64,000 bases of DNA from Hybos culiciformis (GCA_964007475.1 OZ023273.1:104034485-104098484), one strand, 5' to 3'; shown: positions 40,829 to 54,131, numbered from the stretch's first letter. A program made the numbers and translations. The notes: generated by a model from the sequence alone, not told the origin.

Positions 40829-43800
40829 TTTATAGATTTTATCTTCATCTTACAGAAAATATTTTTTTTTTTTGCGGTATTAATTTTTATAACCAATGAT
40901 TTTGTTAAAAGTAAATTTAAACGAAATTATTGAATTAAAAAATAAAGAAAATAAAGTTGAAATAATATGTATATAGTTATTTGATGACATCTTGAATATA
41001 TGATATTGTTATGTTATTGTTATGTAATTGTTATTACATATATGTAACTTAAATTAGATTCTCGATGTATAAAAGTATATGACGCGAACAACAGGAGTTG
41101 TAAACTGAGGTAAATTTTATTTTAAATTTAAACGAATGAAATGATATGGTTATGTAATCTTAGATATGTAATCTAGCGTTATACAGAAAACATAGTGCAA
41201 TAAAATTTTGAACCAAAAAACAAATTTAATAAATTTATGTTGCTTAATTTTGATAACTAATTCTTCATAGAACTGGGAAAATTAAACAGTAGCTACATTA
41301 GTTTAATTCAAAATATTATTCCAATTATTTACTAACTATTTACCAACTATTTTCTTATCTTCAATAAACATCAGATAAGATAGAAAATTAATATAGAATT
41401 GAAAAGAAGATTGATTAAAGCAATTTTATTACTTCAGAACTATGAAAACTATGAATTTTTCTCATTTAAAACAAAATTCAGTATAACTTTTTTTTTTTTT
41501 CATTAATTATGGAAGCTGTCAAGTTATTTATTTATTTTTTTTTTATAAATAATTTGCTAGCAAAAATTCTTGAAATGTTTCATTTTTTTTTAGATCTAAT
41601 CATTCTTACGATTTAATTTTTTTTATTTACTAATTTTGAATTAAAAAGTATTATTAATTCTCAATTTCCTGAATTTTTTTTATAACTTACTTTTGTAAAA
41701 ACATTATTTAATAATAAAATAATTACAGAAACTTATTTACAAATTTTATTACATATGTGGTTTATGTATGTCAAAATTTACATTATGTATTTTACTTCCA
41801 TAGTATTACCTACCTGTGTTTGCACACTTAAGTATTTACATGAAAATTTTATATGCACATTTTAAAATAATTGTATATAAACCATTTACAATACAATTCT
41901 GTTGATTCATGATAATTTCTCATTAACTTTTTAATTAAAAAAAAATAATAATAATTTTAGAAACCACAAAAGCATTTATAGTAATTTTATATCATGAAAA
42001 TTTATTTCTTTAATTCCATATTATAATGAAAAATCTTTTTGGTCGTTTCAATTTTGAATATAATATTAAAAAGATGAATAATATTCAATTTTTGATAAAA
42101 TTTATGTCAAAAAGTTTATGAACAATGTTTAAGTAATATTTTCAGTACAATAATTGTAAAATAAAATATTTGAATTAATTTAAAATATTTTGTTCTATGT
42201 ATATGAAAAACTCAATAAAATTTGTCAGTATTTATTCGAAAAAGAGTTAAAAAAAATATTTTCATTGTAATAGTGTAAATGTTGGTAAAGGAACAAGCAA
42301 AATTTAGCTTAATTATTATAAAAAAAAAAATCAGATACCGCCAAAAAAAGAAGAAACATTTTCCATTTTTATTTAAAAGTTCATTATTTACGATTTATAA
42401 ATATGTCAAATTTATGAGTTTTATTAGTTAATAAATGTTTTTTTCGTTTATGTTTGTACAAGGAACATATACATATATACAGCAAAGTAAACATATAAAT
42501 AAATACTGAAAAATACAAAAAAAAAAAATTTGTGGTAAACTGGCAAGGAACCTCTTTTTCTTCCCTTATTGATTCATTATTTATTTGTCTTTGCTTTATA
42601 AATTAGACATGTAAACAATTTCCAAAGTACTTAAAGAAGATTAAATGTACAGAAATAAAAGGATGAATTAAAAAGAAATAATAAAAATACGAAAGAAAAA
42701 CTTCATTTGAAATGTTAAACAAAAAAAAAAAAAAAAAATTTTGCTTTTTTTTCCTTTTCGAGAAAAATTTTTTTAATAACAAAAATATTTTCAGTATTTT
42801 TAATTTTTATTTATTTTTCTTTCCTTAAATAAAAAAAAAAAAATTTATATAAATTTATTTTTATTATTATTATTATTTTGTACACAATTATTTTTCTTAA
42901 GGAATTTTTATTCAGGGTAAATAATAAATCATATCGTTCTTTATTAAATATTCTGTCACTTTATGTTATAAGAAGAACTCAAAAATTTTCTTGTCGCAGG
43001 ACAAGAAGGAAAATAAAAAAAAAAAATAAATAAATAAAAGTGAACAGAAAAGGACATTCCATGTCAGAAAATAGAAAATTTAAAATTAAATGATATGATG
43101 AAGAAAATATCTACAATTAGAAAAAAAAACTAATATAGTTGAAATAAAAAATTATACCTAGAAGCACAAACAAGAAATTAGTTAAATGACTAACAAAGTA
43201 GTTTGCACAAGTTTAAATTAACTTTTTTTTTTAAAAACTTCACTACTCTACAATATTTATTTCCATAAAATAACTAAGTCAACATGTGTATGTACTGTCT
43301 CAATTGCACTTAGAATATGCTAAATATTTTTATTAAGTTCTACCGATTTGTGCTAATAGTATGAAATTCTTAAAATCAAAGTCAAAATAGAAATTAACAT
43401 GAAGTTTTATAACTTAGTGATTGTAGACTGAAAGTAGGAAATGAAACCACCCACCTTTGACCAACTTATGGAATGTCCGACGAATATAGAAAATTTAAAT
43501 CGAAAATTCCAATAGATAATTTTTTTCCTTTCCCTTAAACATTATTTATAAATTTATCCTTTCCGTTAAATTAAAACCATATTTATTATTACAATTTTTT
43601 TTTATTCTGGTTGTTTGTGTTTATTTTTATTTTGTTCTGTTCAGTTTGTTTTCCTTGTTTTCTTTTTTTAATTTTCAAATCAAATCACTATTAAAAATAT
43701 ATTTCATGAAAATTTATAAACTTTTGAATTTGAGTTAATTCAATCGGAACAAAATGAATTTTAATCGCAAAAAAAAAAAAGGGAATAAAAAATATTTTAA

Positions 43801-44380
43801 ATTTTTTTTTTATCAATATCTTGTTAAAAATAATCATTATTAGGTATTAGGTGAAAATTTACAGGAAAAAGAAAATTCTTTGTATTTTTTTTTTTTTGGA
43901 TAGGGAAAATGTGGAAATTCGTAGTGAATTCATTGTGATTTGTTTGTCATTAAAATAAAACTAACTTAAAAAACAATTTGATATTGGTCATGTCAAAAAA
44001 TTCTGCTCTTACCCATTTTTCTATGTTGTATCTATTTTTCGACCGTCAATGATTCCAATTCTTTTTTGTCTACGGAATCTTTTTTATAATTGAAAACTGC
44101 CCGTGAACCCCCAAATGAAAATATTTTTTCTTGTCGCTATGCACTTTTTTCGTTCTTCAAGCTTCGTTTGCCAAAGTTTTATTGCATTAACTTTGATTTA
44201 AAAAAAATTAATATACAAGTATTTAAAAAAAAGCGTCTCTGTAAAAATAAAATGACAATCTTTTTTATTCAAAAATTAACTAAAAATGCGTTCAAAAGAT
44301 TCTATTTACATTTCTCTCATTAAAGTTAATTTTAACTTTCATAATAATTAAAATAAGCTTTTATTCCAGTTGAATACTAG
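40829..44380. other. AT-rich gene-free stretch
   Basis: About 3.5 kb with homopolymers and a (TTA)n tract near 42858-42877. The frame at 44090-44323 has no recognised motif. Its start lies in a GC-richer word, CTGCCCGTGAACCCCC (about 44097-44112), that may be a decayed counterpart of the hAT terminus at 44381-44452. Confidence 0.5.
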
Positions 44381-44452
44381 AACTTTCGCGGACACCTTTA
44401 TGCTGTTCACGAACCCACCAGGGGACCGTATGAACCATTTTGAAAATCACTG
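44381..44452 (-). mobile_element. hAT-like transposon terminus, partner end uncertain
   Basis: Read on the minus strand from 44452 the sequence begins CAGTGATTTTCAAAATGG and continues through GGTCCCCTGGTGGG and GTTCGTGAAC. The layout matches hAT ends of the CAGTGGTTCTCAAA type followed by a GGGGACC-like subterminal region. A degenerate partner may start at 44047 (CAATGATTCC, with GTGAACCCCC at 44103-44112). However, the flanking octamers (TCGACCGT and GTCTGGCC) do not match, so I do not claim a complete element. No transposase remains were found between them. Confidence 0.45.
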
Positions 44453-46884
44453 GTCTGGCCTCTAGCTAATCTTAAAAGTATAAATCTATTCTATTTTTAA
44501 TGAATGACAAATAAATTGTTATATGATGTTGTAGCCAAGAATAATCGAAGTTGTATGACAATTCTTACCAAATTGAAACCACAAATGTAAAAGATGTTTA
44601 AAAATCAAACACAAAAAAAGTTCTTTTAAAGATTAAAAAATTATTACATACATATATCATTTTAACAGATTTTAATTAAATAATAATAAAAAAAGATTTT
44701 AATTCTAAAGTTTTCTTATAAAAATTTATTTGTTCCGTGTATATTTTCTAAAAAAAAAAAAAAACACATAAAAACCAAAATATTATGAAGAATTTCCTTA
44801 TACCGAAAAAGTTTCTTCTTTTTTTTTTTTAAATTAGGTAAAATTGGTAAATTATACTTGAAGAATTAAGTTTAAATTTATGTTAAAATTGTCCTTTTTT
44901 AATAAGAAAAAAGAATGAAAACTTCTTAAAAGCTCATGTAAACGAGACAAAGAAATCGTTATCCCGAATTATTTCTGAACAGAAAAAATAAAATAAAAAT
45001 AAAACTTCTTTAAAATAAAAAATTAAATTATTTTACAAACAAAAAAAAGAAAAATAAAAAATTTGCACGCAATCATTTAAAAATAAATAAAAAAGTTATG
45101 CAACAAAAAAAAGATTGTAGCGAAAGAGCTCTAGAGCAGAACAGTGTCAAATTGAAACTTATATGTCGATCGACTAAAATTAATAATATTTAAATGTTGA
45201 CTTCAGTTCAAAACTTTGTTCATTAAAATATTTCTATAATTTCATTGTATGATTAATTTTCTGTTATTAAAAATAGATGAATTTATCAGTTACAGACAAT
45301 TACATACTTCTAAATATATATTTGAGTTGAATACTTTACGATTCATTCATTATTACTCGACGAATTAGATAAATTTATAAATTCTAAAATTCTACACTCA
45401 ATACTGAACACCAGAAACCTTACAGAAAATGAACATCCGGTATTTTATCAGGGATTCCAATATAAAAGAGAACATCTGGAGGAAATATTTTTTTAATGAA
45501 TATTATTATTTATTAACATTAATTTTATATCCAAGGTAACTTTTGAGACTTTCTACGGAAAGTGCGTCAACAATAAATTTGTTTTTTATTTGTTAATTAT
45601 AAACGTATTGTACAGCTCTTTCACTACAAACATTAATAAAAAAATGTATAAACCTAAATAACTTCGTACATAATTTTTATTTCATAATTTTATATTGTTT
45701 TTTTTTTTTGAAAAGGGTCCCAAAAACGTATTATAATGAAAAATTTGTGTTCCCATTTTTATTTTTTATTTTTCCTCTGAAAGTAAGTAGAAAATAATAA
45801 GTAAACATTATTAAATGCCAAAAACAAAAAGAATTAAAAAAAAGTAGAAGTTTTTGTATGTTTACTATTTTAATTCTTCGATGCAGGCACACATGAACCA
45901 AATTACAAATTTTCCACAAACTTTATTTACAAAATATGTACAGAATTCTTATATTAAGTTTCAATGAATATTTTGAGCATAATTTTAATTTACTGCACTA
46001 TACAAATATTTTATTTGAAAAAATTATGCAAATTCCGGAATTCCGATTAATTCTTCTTATCCGTTTATGAATTTTGTTACAAAGTTCTAAACCTGATTAT
46101 AATATATTAAATTTTGATTTGGAAAATAGTTGCAGAGAGCAAAAAATCTCATTGAATTCCAAAAACAAAATTATCAGCAAGATCATAATCATCTAAATTT
46201 CTAAATCTCAAAAGTTAACTTTCATATCTCTTTTTATTTCTAACTACAAAAGTACATTATTTTAGTAATTGTTCGTTCTTAACTTATGCTACGTCAAAAG
46301 TAAAATTTATTATTATTAGAAAATTGGGTATATTTTATTTGAATTACAATTAAATAACATAGACTAAGAAAATTGTTTAAAATAAATTTGATTTAATTTT
46401 ATATAACTTAGCAAATAAGAAAGATTCTTATTCAAATAAATGTATACCTATAATTTATAACTTTTAAGTCATCATTTAATTGAAATAAAATTTAGAAATG
46501 AAGTACATATGTTAAGTTTTAATGTTCATTTTAGGGTTTAATAAGATTTAATTTACAAATTACATGTACAACACATGAGAATCAAATATGTAGATTTGAT
46601 AAACATATACGTAAGTAGTTATACATATTTTGTAGAAATTAAATTTATATAACAATAATGTTAAGCAAATCTCATACATAGTTAACTTACGTGTTGTACA
46701 AGGATTTTAAATAAATTTGGTAACCTACAGATAAGATTTTCACAAAAACCTAATATAATATTTATATTTGTCTTAAGTCATATAAAACTTATTGGATATC
46801 ATCCAATTTGCAATTTAGTATAAAAAAGCAATTTGTAAAAGTAATAAAAGAATGGTTCCAATAATATTGTGAAAGAAAATGGTT
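44453..46884. other. AT-rich gene-free stretch
   Basis: About 2.4 kb with no supported feature. Composition and repeats are like the rest of the background. Confidence 0.6.
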
Positions 46885-46892
46885 ATCATTAT

Positions 46893-47433
46893 CACACCCG
46901 GTTCAAGCTGATTCGGCTGCCCTGTGCTGATTTTGAAAATTGCGCCCACAAGCAAGTATAAGTCATTTCCACGTTACCATTGAGGTAGACTATACTAACG
47001 CGCTTTTTTTAACGAGGTATCCCCAGTTATTTTTATTTTTTCGCTCCCTAGGAGAATTTTTAAAATATCGAGAAAAAAAATTTATTTATAAGATCGTTAT
47101 CATAATGAGCAATAAGATGAAATAATAAAATAAAATTTTCAACCCTGTTTTATAAACTATCAACCAAAAAACTTACAATGCCAACAAAGTTTTGTATATA
47201 TGTATATAAAATGTGATGCAATATTTTATACTATGTTGATTTTATTGTATGCTCAATTTTTTTTGCACATTAGGCGCTCATGGTATACAAAAAAAATTGT
47301 ATGCTGTGTTGATTTTTTTTCTGGGTAGAGTTTGTTTGTGCACAGTAGGACAGTAGCCAATTTCTAATGCATTTGGATGTTCTTGACTAGGAATCGATTG
47401 GCACATCATGCACATATAGCGGAACCGGCCCTG
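46893..47433. mobile_element. Non-autonomous hAT transposon with perfect 8-bp duplication, 541 bp
   Basis: ATCATTAT lies directly outside both ends (46885-46892 and 47434-47441). The right end, read back from 47433, is CAGGGCCGGTTCCGC. The left end is CACACCCGGTTCAAGC, so the shared core is CCGGTTC and the outermost bases of the left end have diverged. The GCGCCC and TCCCTAGG words inside resemble the subterminal sequence of other ZMYM-type hAT elements. Overlapping frames (46940-47125 plus; 47278-47481 minus) cross element or flank boundaries and show no transposase motif. It is a deletion derivative or MITE. Confidence 0.88.
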
Positions 47434-47690
47434 ATCATTATACTCAAAACGTTCCAAAAACTTTTTTGTTTTCATTTGCAAAAAAATAATACATAATGAA
47501 TATACGATATGAATGTTTACAAAAATTACATGATTTGAATTAAAGGAGCTACAGATTGAATATCATTATTCATTGCACGAAAAATTCGATTCGATTAAAT
47601 CTTAATTTTAGGCTGAACTTAGATCTTAAAACTAATCTCTGTTAGAACTAACCTAAGAACTTACCTATAAACTGGCATTTTTCATACAAT

Positions 47691-47804
47691 AAAAATAGTA
47701 AAGTCTAGTTTACAAACAGAAAAAGCAGTTCGCAGCAAAGACAGTTTGCGGACGGGAAAGCTGCCTGCTTTTCTCATTTTTTTCTGCAAATGTTTACTAT
47801 TTTT
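47691..47804. repeat. Imperfect inverted repeat, ~114 bp, possible small MITE
   Basis: AAAAATAGTAAA at 47691-47702 is complemented at 47793-47804. Inside it, CAGAAAAAGCAG on the left pairs loosely with the complement of CTGCCTGCTTTTCT (47761-47774). The centre (about 47718-47765) is GC-richer, with GCAGTTCGCAGC and GTTTGCGGACGGG. No clear target duplication was found, so whether this is a mobile element or a chance hairpin is open. Confidence 0.4.
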
Positions 47805-50157
47805 GTCTCTTCTGGTATTTGGAACTGTTATTTTTGATAAAAAAGTGTTTGAATATATATTTCAAAAGTTTCATTGTCACTTTTGTAGAGAGTTCAAGTT
47901 TTCAGATTAAAAATAGATAAAAAATTTCTAGTAATATCAATTTTTCAACATCTAATTTTTTAATTTTTTGAACCATTCCAATGTCCGACCATTATAAGTA
48001 AAAATCAGATGAGAAAATTTACCAAATAAATATTGTTTTTATTTTCATAATCATTTGGAATTTTCTGCAAACTAAAAATTTAGACGCATACACATAATAA
48101 TGTGGTTCATTATTAAATATGTACGAATAAAAATAAACATAAGTGGCTTTATGTATATACTACATATAACTTATTCGTGCACGTAATAAATACCAAAGAA
48201 AAATGATGATAAAGGAAAATATGCATGGTATGCTGCACTTGTTCTCATGTGCACAACAGGTTTAAGTAAATAAGAATTCATGTTATTTATACATTTTTTG
48301 AATTCTTTCTTTTAGGGAACTGAAAAGATGATTTTGCAGATTACTGGAGTAAAAAAGAAAACCTTTTCGTAAATACACTTCAATTGTTTGTTAGTCAATC
48401 AAGTAAATAAATTATATAGGCTTATTTAGTCCAAAATTTGGAAAAAACACTTTTTACGCTATGTGATTCATTACCTAACAATAATTTTATATTGAATCGT
48501 GAAGACTTTTCACGTTTAAGTTTCAAAATTAAATAAATTGGACTCATTATTAGATTTTGGACGGATGTTAGTACTCAGGATTTTTTAATTTTTACTTTGA
48601 GAGAAGATGGAAATTCTGAAATTTTTATTCAGAAAAAAATTACTGATTTTATTTGTTATTTTTTTTTTTTTTTTTCAAATTTTAGAATAGATATAGATAC
48701 TTAAAAAAAATTGTCAATTAGGCAATTTCTCAACAATAACTGAAAACGCATTAAATTTATTTAAGTGCAGCGCCCTGTCCCAGCTTCACCTTCACACTAC
48801 TACTACCACATCACATTGATAATAAAATGTACTTCCACTTACTACTTAATCTATACAAGAAGCAGGTACAAAAACAAGTACAAAAATTTACATTCTTATG
48901 ATTGGAAAAGTTCTATTTATTTGAATTATAAAATAACTTTGATATAAAAATGTTTCCAATGCTTATTTTTTTTCATCTTGGTTAAAAAAAAAAGGAATGC
49001 AGCATAAAAAAGTATTTTGAAGGGTCGTTCACTTTCACAAAGAAGATGAGCTGTTAAAATTTTAAAAAAGGAAAAAAACTTTCAGGAATTTTATAAGTTT
49101 ATTTGATTTATTTTAGAATATTTTATTATTTTATAATAATAGCAATAATGTTCAATTTTCTCATTAAAAAATAATTTTTATATACATATATTTTTATAAA
49201 TAAGTAAGTAGGCATAATGATTATTATTTTGACGTCGCTGGCATACTTGTTTGAATTCTATTGTATCTTCTATTCAAAGAATTGTTGCAACTTATAATGG
49301 CCACATTTTGACAGGGCATGTGAATATAGATCGCAAGAGAAGAAAGCCCTCTAGAGATTATGCAAAATTTGAAGTTATTTAATCAAATACTATATTTTCA
49401 TTAAAAATTATTAAAGTATTAAATTTAAATGCTGTTATTTTCATGTGTTTCCTATTCCTAGACGTCATTTATTACAAAATTAGTACCTACTATATTCAAA
49501 GAATCAGAAGCTTCTTAAATTTACATTAGATAAATCCTTCTGCTTCTGATTAGTGCGTCATATGGAATATCTTGATAAAAGTATAAAGATTATAGTTATG
49601 TTTACTGGCTGTTTCTTTCAAATATTAAACTTGATAAATATAACCATGCACTTCAATTTAATATATATTATTTCCAAAATTGATTGGCTTTTTATTCAAA
49701 TAATTCTTCAATAAGTATATTCCGAAAGAGCCTCTGCCGAGACTTGAGTTCATGCACACATCAACTTTTACAATTGAAGTACAAATTGGATTTTATATTC
49801 CTTCATTCGAAAATTCTTATCGTCCCAAGTACGGGTTTCTCAACCATTAAAAAAAGTACATACTTTTTTCTCGGAACGGAATTGACCGTCCTTACTTCAA
49901 AAATGTTTTCAAAATCCTTAGGTCGTTAAAATCTCCCATCAAATTTTATTATCCCATTAAAGCAACGTTTTTCTAAACATTCTACGGTTTCAAGAAAAAA
50001 TATTTTTTTTCAAAGTCTCATTTAACCATTATTACAGTGGTCAAAGCTATTATGTTTTTTGACCGTGAACCATCTTTTAAAAAGCAAATATAATTTATTA
50101 TAAAAACGTTTACTAAAACGATGTAAGGTTTTAAAACTATTTTTGTTTATTATAATG
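47805..50157. other. AT-rich stretch with a few GC-richer patches
   Basis: No gene is supported. GC-richer patches lie at 48760-48800, 49230-49360 and 49730-49920. The frame at 49684-49929 (81 codons, plus) has no recognised motif. CAGTGGTCAAAGC at 50035-50047 resembles a hAT end but has no partner or matching flank. Confidence 0.5.
49233..49382 (+). other. Unrecognised 49-residue open frame
   Basis: An open stretch runs from just after a TGA (49230-49232) to a TAA at 49380-49382. It includes IQRIVATYNGHILTGHVNI and a basic DRKRRKPSRDYAKFEVI tail. The residue mix is much less A/T-driven than other frames in the window, so it could be a coding remnant of a transposon or an exon end. No start codon opens it and I know no family to match it to. 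Confidence 0.2.
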
Positions 50158-50227
50158 ATCTAGAGAGCTCAGTGGTAGAGTGATGGATTGGAATGCTTAA
50201 GACCATCGTTCGAAACCCAAAGAAAGG
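50158..50227 (+). repeat. tRNA-like sequence with Pol III A and B boxes (SINE head or tRNA pseudogene)
   Basis: GAGCTCAGTGG (50165-50175) matches the A-box consensus TRGCNNAGTGG at all but the first base. CGTTCGAAACC (50207-50217) matches the B box GGTTCGAANCC at all but one. The spacing is normal for a tRNA. GCTCAGTGGTAGAG resembles a normal D arm. The T stem (50204-50208 with 50216-50220) and the acceptor ends do not pair, so this is not a working tRNA. A T-run that could stop Pol III lies near 50305-50312. A tRNA-derived SINE 5' end fits best. Confidence 0.55.
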
Positions 50228-53200
50228 CAAATAAAAATTAAGTTAGTAAAAAAATTATAATTATAAAATAATCAAGAAAAAAAAATTTAAAAACCAAACA
50301 ATTTTCTTTTTTAAAAAAATTTTGCATACTATTTTTTAAAGTACTATTTCGTCAAAGGTTTTCAAAAGACGGAGTCCTTCAATAGAAAGTACATGTTCAC
50401 GGACTTTTATAACGACATAAAGTAGAAAAATAATGGGAATTCCTTTGGACAAAAAATAAACGTAATCTCCCGTTAAAAATGACATCGTTTTTTTTAAAGC
50501 AAGGTTCGAATTTTTTGAGTGTTCAACAAACAAATAATTTTTAATAACAAAAAATTACTTCATCGTATATTACATTAATTTTAATTTGTATACAACGACC
50601 CATAGTTTTTTTGTTTTCCTTCAGAAAGACAAAAAAATAAAAAAAAAACTTTCAATAATATATTTCCGAATTAGGTATAAATATTATAATGATGAATGAA
50701 GTTTTTCCTATCACACATCATTACTTAAATATAATATTATGCACTATAGGAAAAAGTTTAACCTTGATGACGATTTGTTCGCAAATAAACTCTGAATCAT
50801 AAAATATAATATAAAAATACATACATTTTTACTCAAAAAAAAAAAAACCAAGAAAAAAAATCAATATCTAAAATATCGCAAAAAACTAAATAAAATTTGA
50901 ATTTCAAATATGAATTTAAAATTTGAATTTCATTTTAAGATATAATGTTACTACATAAGTAAGTATGTACATAATATTATGTATATACACCTATGTGGCG
51001 TATTATATATTATGTACACATAAAGTATATATTTCTTTTATTTTCAATAATAATAAAAAAAAAAAAAAATGAAAACAATCTTTTTTATTATATTCGCCAA
51101 ATGTTAAGTACAACAAATTTGAAAAGGAATTTAGACAATTTATTGCGGTATTTGTTTACGTCCTCCCTGTGCCATTTATTTTGATTTTGTTATTGTATAA
51201 ATAAAAATATACAAAAAAAAAAAAACAAAAAAAAATCCCAATTTATGTGAGAATATTTGAAATTTTACGTAAATTAGGCAAAAAAAAAAAGATGAAAATA
51301 AGTTAAGAGTTTTAATGCAAGGAAAATAAATTTTGCACACATTTAAATTTATAAATTCAGTGTGTAGTATCAGTTTCCATAGTGTTGGGTAAATTCAACC
51401 CATTAAATGAAATTGATTGATAAAGCTACAGTATTTTTAAATTTTTGTTATAATTTAGAACACTTCCCCGTACGTATAGTGTTAAGCCTAATTTTCACTT
51501 CGAAAATTTACTGCGCCACTCGAATTAGCTGTGTAATAAAATGAAAACTTTTTCATAAAAATCAAAATATTGCCATAAATATTGTTATAATACCAGTGAT
51601 AAAAATACTGATAGTAATTATAGTAACCAGGGTAACAGTTTTATGCTAACGTAAAGAAAGTTGCCATCAGGTAAAACTAAAAAGAAATGAAAATTTGAAG
51701 CTGGATTATTTTCTGAATATATACTGTCTTCATATTCGATTAATTTTACCACCATTACGAAAACTCCAATCTTTTCTCTTTGAGACATAATTTTCTCATA
51801 AAAATTTTTTTTTTTATTTATACACTTTCGACACTTCGACAACTACTACTACAATTGCTAGCAAGATTAAAATCAAACGCCGTCCTTTTTGATAAACTAA
51901 AACCGGAATCAAATATAAATTATGTATGCATGTCAAAATATGCATTATTTTTTTATATCTAGCAGTTGTGTTTGACTATAAAATGAATCCTTTTTCGAAT
52001 GCACGACAATAAACTATCTCTTATTACTTACAGTAAATTTTCTTGGTGAAAATCAACAACCTTTATTTTCTTAAAAGAATACAAATGAAATATAAGAAAA
52101 TAAATATTAAAACTCAATCGAAATGTTCAAAGAAATTTCTTCACATGCATAAATTTGTGTCAAATTCAAACTTAATTATCGTCTTCCAGACTAACAAAAA
52201 AGCAATTTTTTTGTCCTTCAACTGTTGTGTTATCTGACTTATATACCTTTCTTTTTTATGATCATCATTTTTAAATTAATTTTTTTCACATCAATATTTT
52301 ATGTTTTTTTTTTTTTTTTTAATGTAAGTAGGTACTACCCATAATTATTACAAGAAATAAAGAAATCGATCTAATATACAATCATCGAAAAATAAAACAA
52401 TATTCTTGAGAATTTCTTTTTGATTTTTTTTTTTTTTTCGAAATAATAATTTTCTTTATATTTTTCTGTATCAATAAAATATTAAAAATAAAAATATATG
52501 TATTATTATGACAAATTCATAAGAAAGAAAAAAAAAACACATTCCAAGAATCATGTTTAAAAAATTTTCCACTTTGTTGATAAACTTGATTTTTTTTTTT
52601 TTAAGTTAAATTTCCTCGAAAAGCTGAATTCATATACCTATCTACAAAAAAAAAATCGTAAAAGTTTGAATGAATTCAATATTTTTTTTTTTTTATTTTT
52701 CAATTTTGGTAAGGAGTTGCTAACAAAAATCGTATATATTACTTATATGTTGAAGCTGATATAAATAAGTATAATTTTTATATATAGAACAATGCCTATG
52801 TATATTATATACAAATCTAATGAAAAAATATAAACAAATTTTTTATACTCTTATATAAAAGAACTGAGCGAGGGTTAAATATAAGAAAGTATTTGCAATT
52901 TAAATATTTAATAAATAATAATAATTATTAAATGTGTTGTACATATAATATTATGTGAAAATTCTAGTTTATTTTAAATAAAAGAAAATATCTTAGTTGG
53001 ACATGTTGCTATATCAACGCAAAAAAAAAAAAAAACAAAAAAATAACAAAGTTTGTTATTTATTTATTTTTTTTTACATCATCATCAGCTAACCCATCAT
53101 ATGTACATATATAATGTAAATATAAATATATATGATTATATGCATTCATAATATACAAAATTTTTGTTTATCTAACTTATCGATACAATTTTATTTTTTA

Positions 53201-53455
53201 TTTTTATTATTTGTATCTATGTTGTTTGTTTGTAATAATATAACATTTATTTTCATATATTCTGCGAAATTAAAGTAGGTAAATATTTTACAATCTACAT
53301 GACATAGTTTGAGAAATATTAAAATATGTGGATTATATTAAAATCATTAAAAAAAAAAAAAGTGATTAGGAAATTCTTAGAATAATATTGATAAATAAAA
53401 TAATTGCAAATGTATAATACCAGCGATAATGTATACGTTCATTATGAATGTCAGC

Positions 53456-53481
53456 TCAATGATTTCAATGATGTCAATGAT
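53456..53481. repeat. Short tandem octamer TCAATGAT, three copies
   Basis: Three copies of TCAATGAT separated by single bases are readable directly. No function is apparent. Confidence 0.75.
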
Positions 53482-54111
53482 CACAAGGAATTTCGAATTG
53501 ATGTTACTTCAACTGCAAACATTTTGCCTGCATTTCGTACCTATCTTAATAAGCTAACTTAATTAAATTTATATAAAAAAAATAATAATCTCGCATCTAA
53601 TTATTTCATAATTTTAATACCTTGAACCATGAAAAAAATATTAAGTATATTCTTTTCTCAACAAATTAATTGTATGGTATCTATAATAGAAATATATTTA
53701 TAAAAGAAAACTAATTGAAATTAAATTATTTTAAAATTGATTCTTAAAAGAAATACACATATGTCTAGAAAGAAACCTGATTATTATATAATTTATAAGT
53801 AAAAGTCCAAAAATAATATTTCTTTTCAATTATATACTTAATATTTTCTTCGAAAAATAAAATTAAATTTGAGAAAATTTTTTTCGAATGGAATTATAAT
53901 AATAGGCAAAAATTTGAAATAAAATGAAAAGATAAAAGTTCAAAAAAAACATTTTTTCAAAAAACAAGAACATTAAACTAAATTCTGTCGAACTCAATTG
54001 ATGCTTAAATAATTTTTGAAGACGTAGTGATGCTTAAATGATTTGAATACTGACAATTTGTCAAAAGCAATTTTTGTTATACTTATTAAAAAATTTTTAT
54101 TATTCAAATTC

Positions 54112-54131
54112 AATAATAATAATAATAATAA
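54112..54131. repeat. (AAT)n microsatellite
   Basis: Between six and seven uninterrupted AAT units, read directly. Confidence 0.9.

Noticed and set aside
47278..47481. 67-codon minus-strand frame with balanced composition
   Set aside because: It spans the end of the hAT element at 47433 and its target duplication, so it is half element and half flank. No family motif is present.
49684..49929. 81-codon plus-strand frame with GGTTTCTCAACC, a hAT-end-like word, inside
   Set aside because: No transposase motif in either strand and no partner terminus; the word alone is too short.
50035..50100. CAGTGGTCAAAGC start resembling a hAT 5' end
   Set aside because: No matching inverted end or 8-bp duplication (CATTATTA) was found downstream, and five or six matching bases are not enough.
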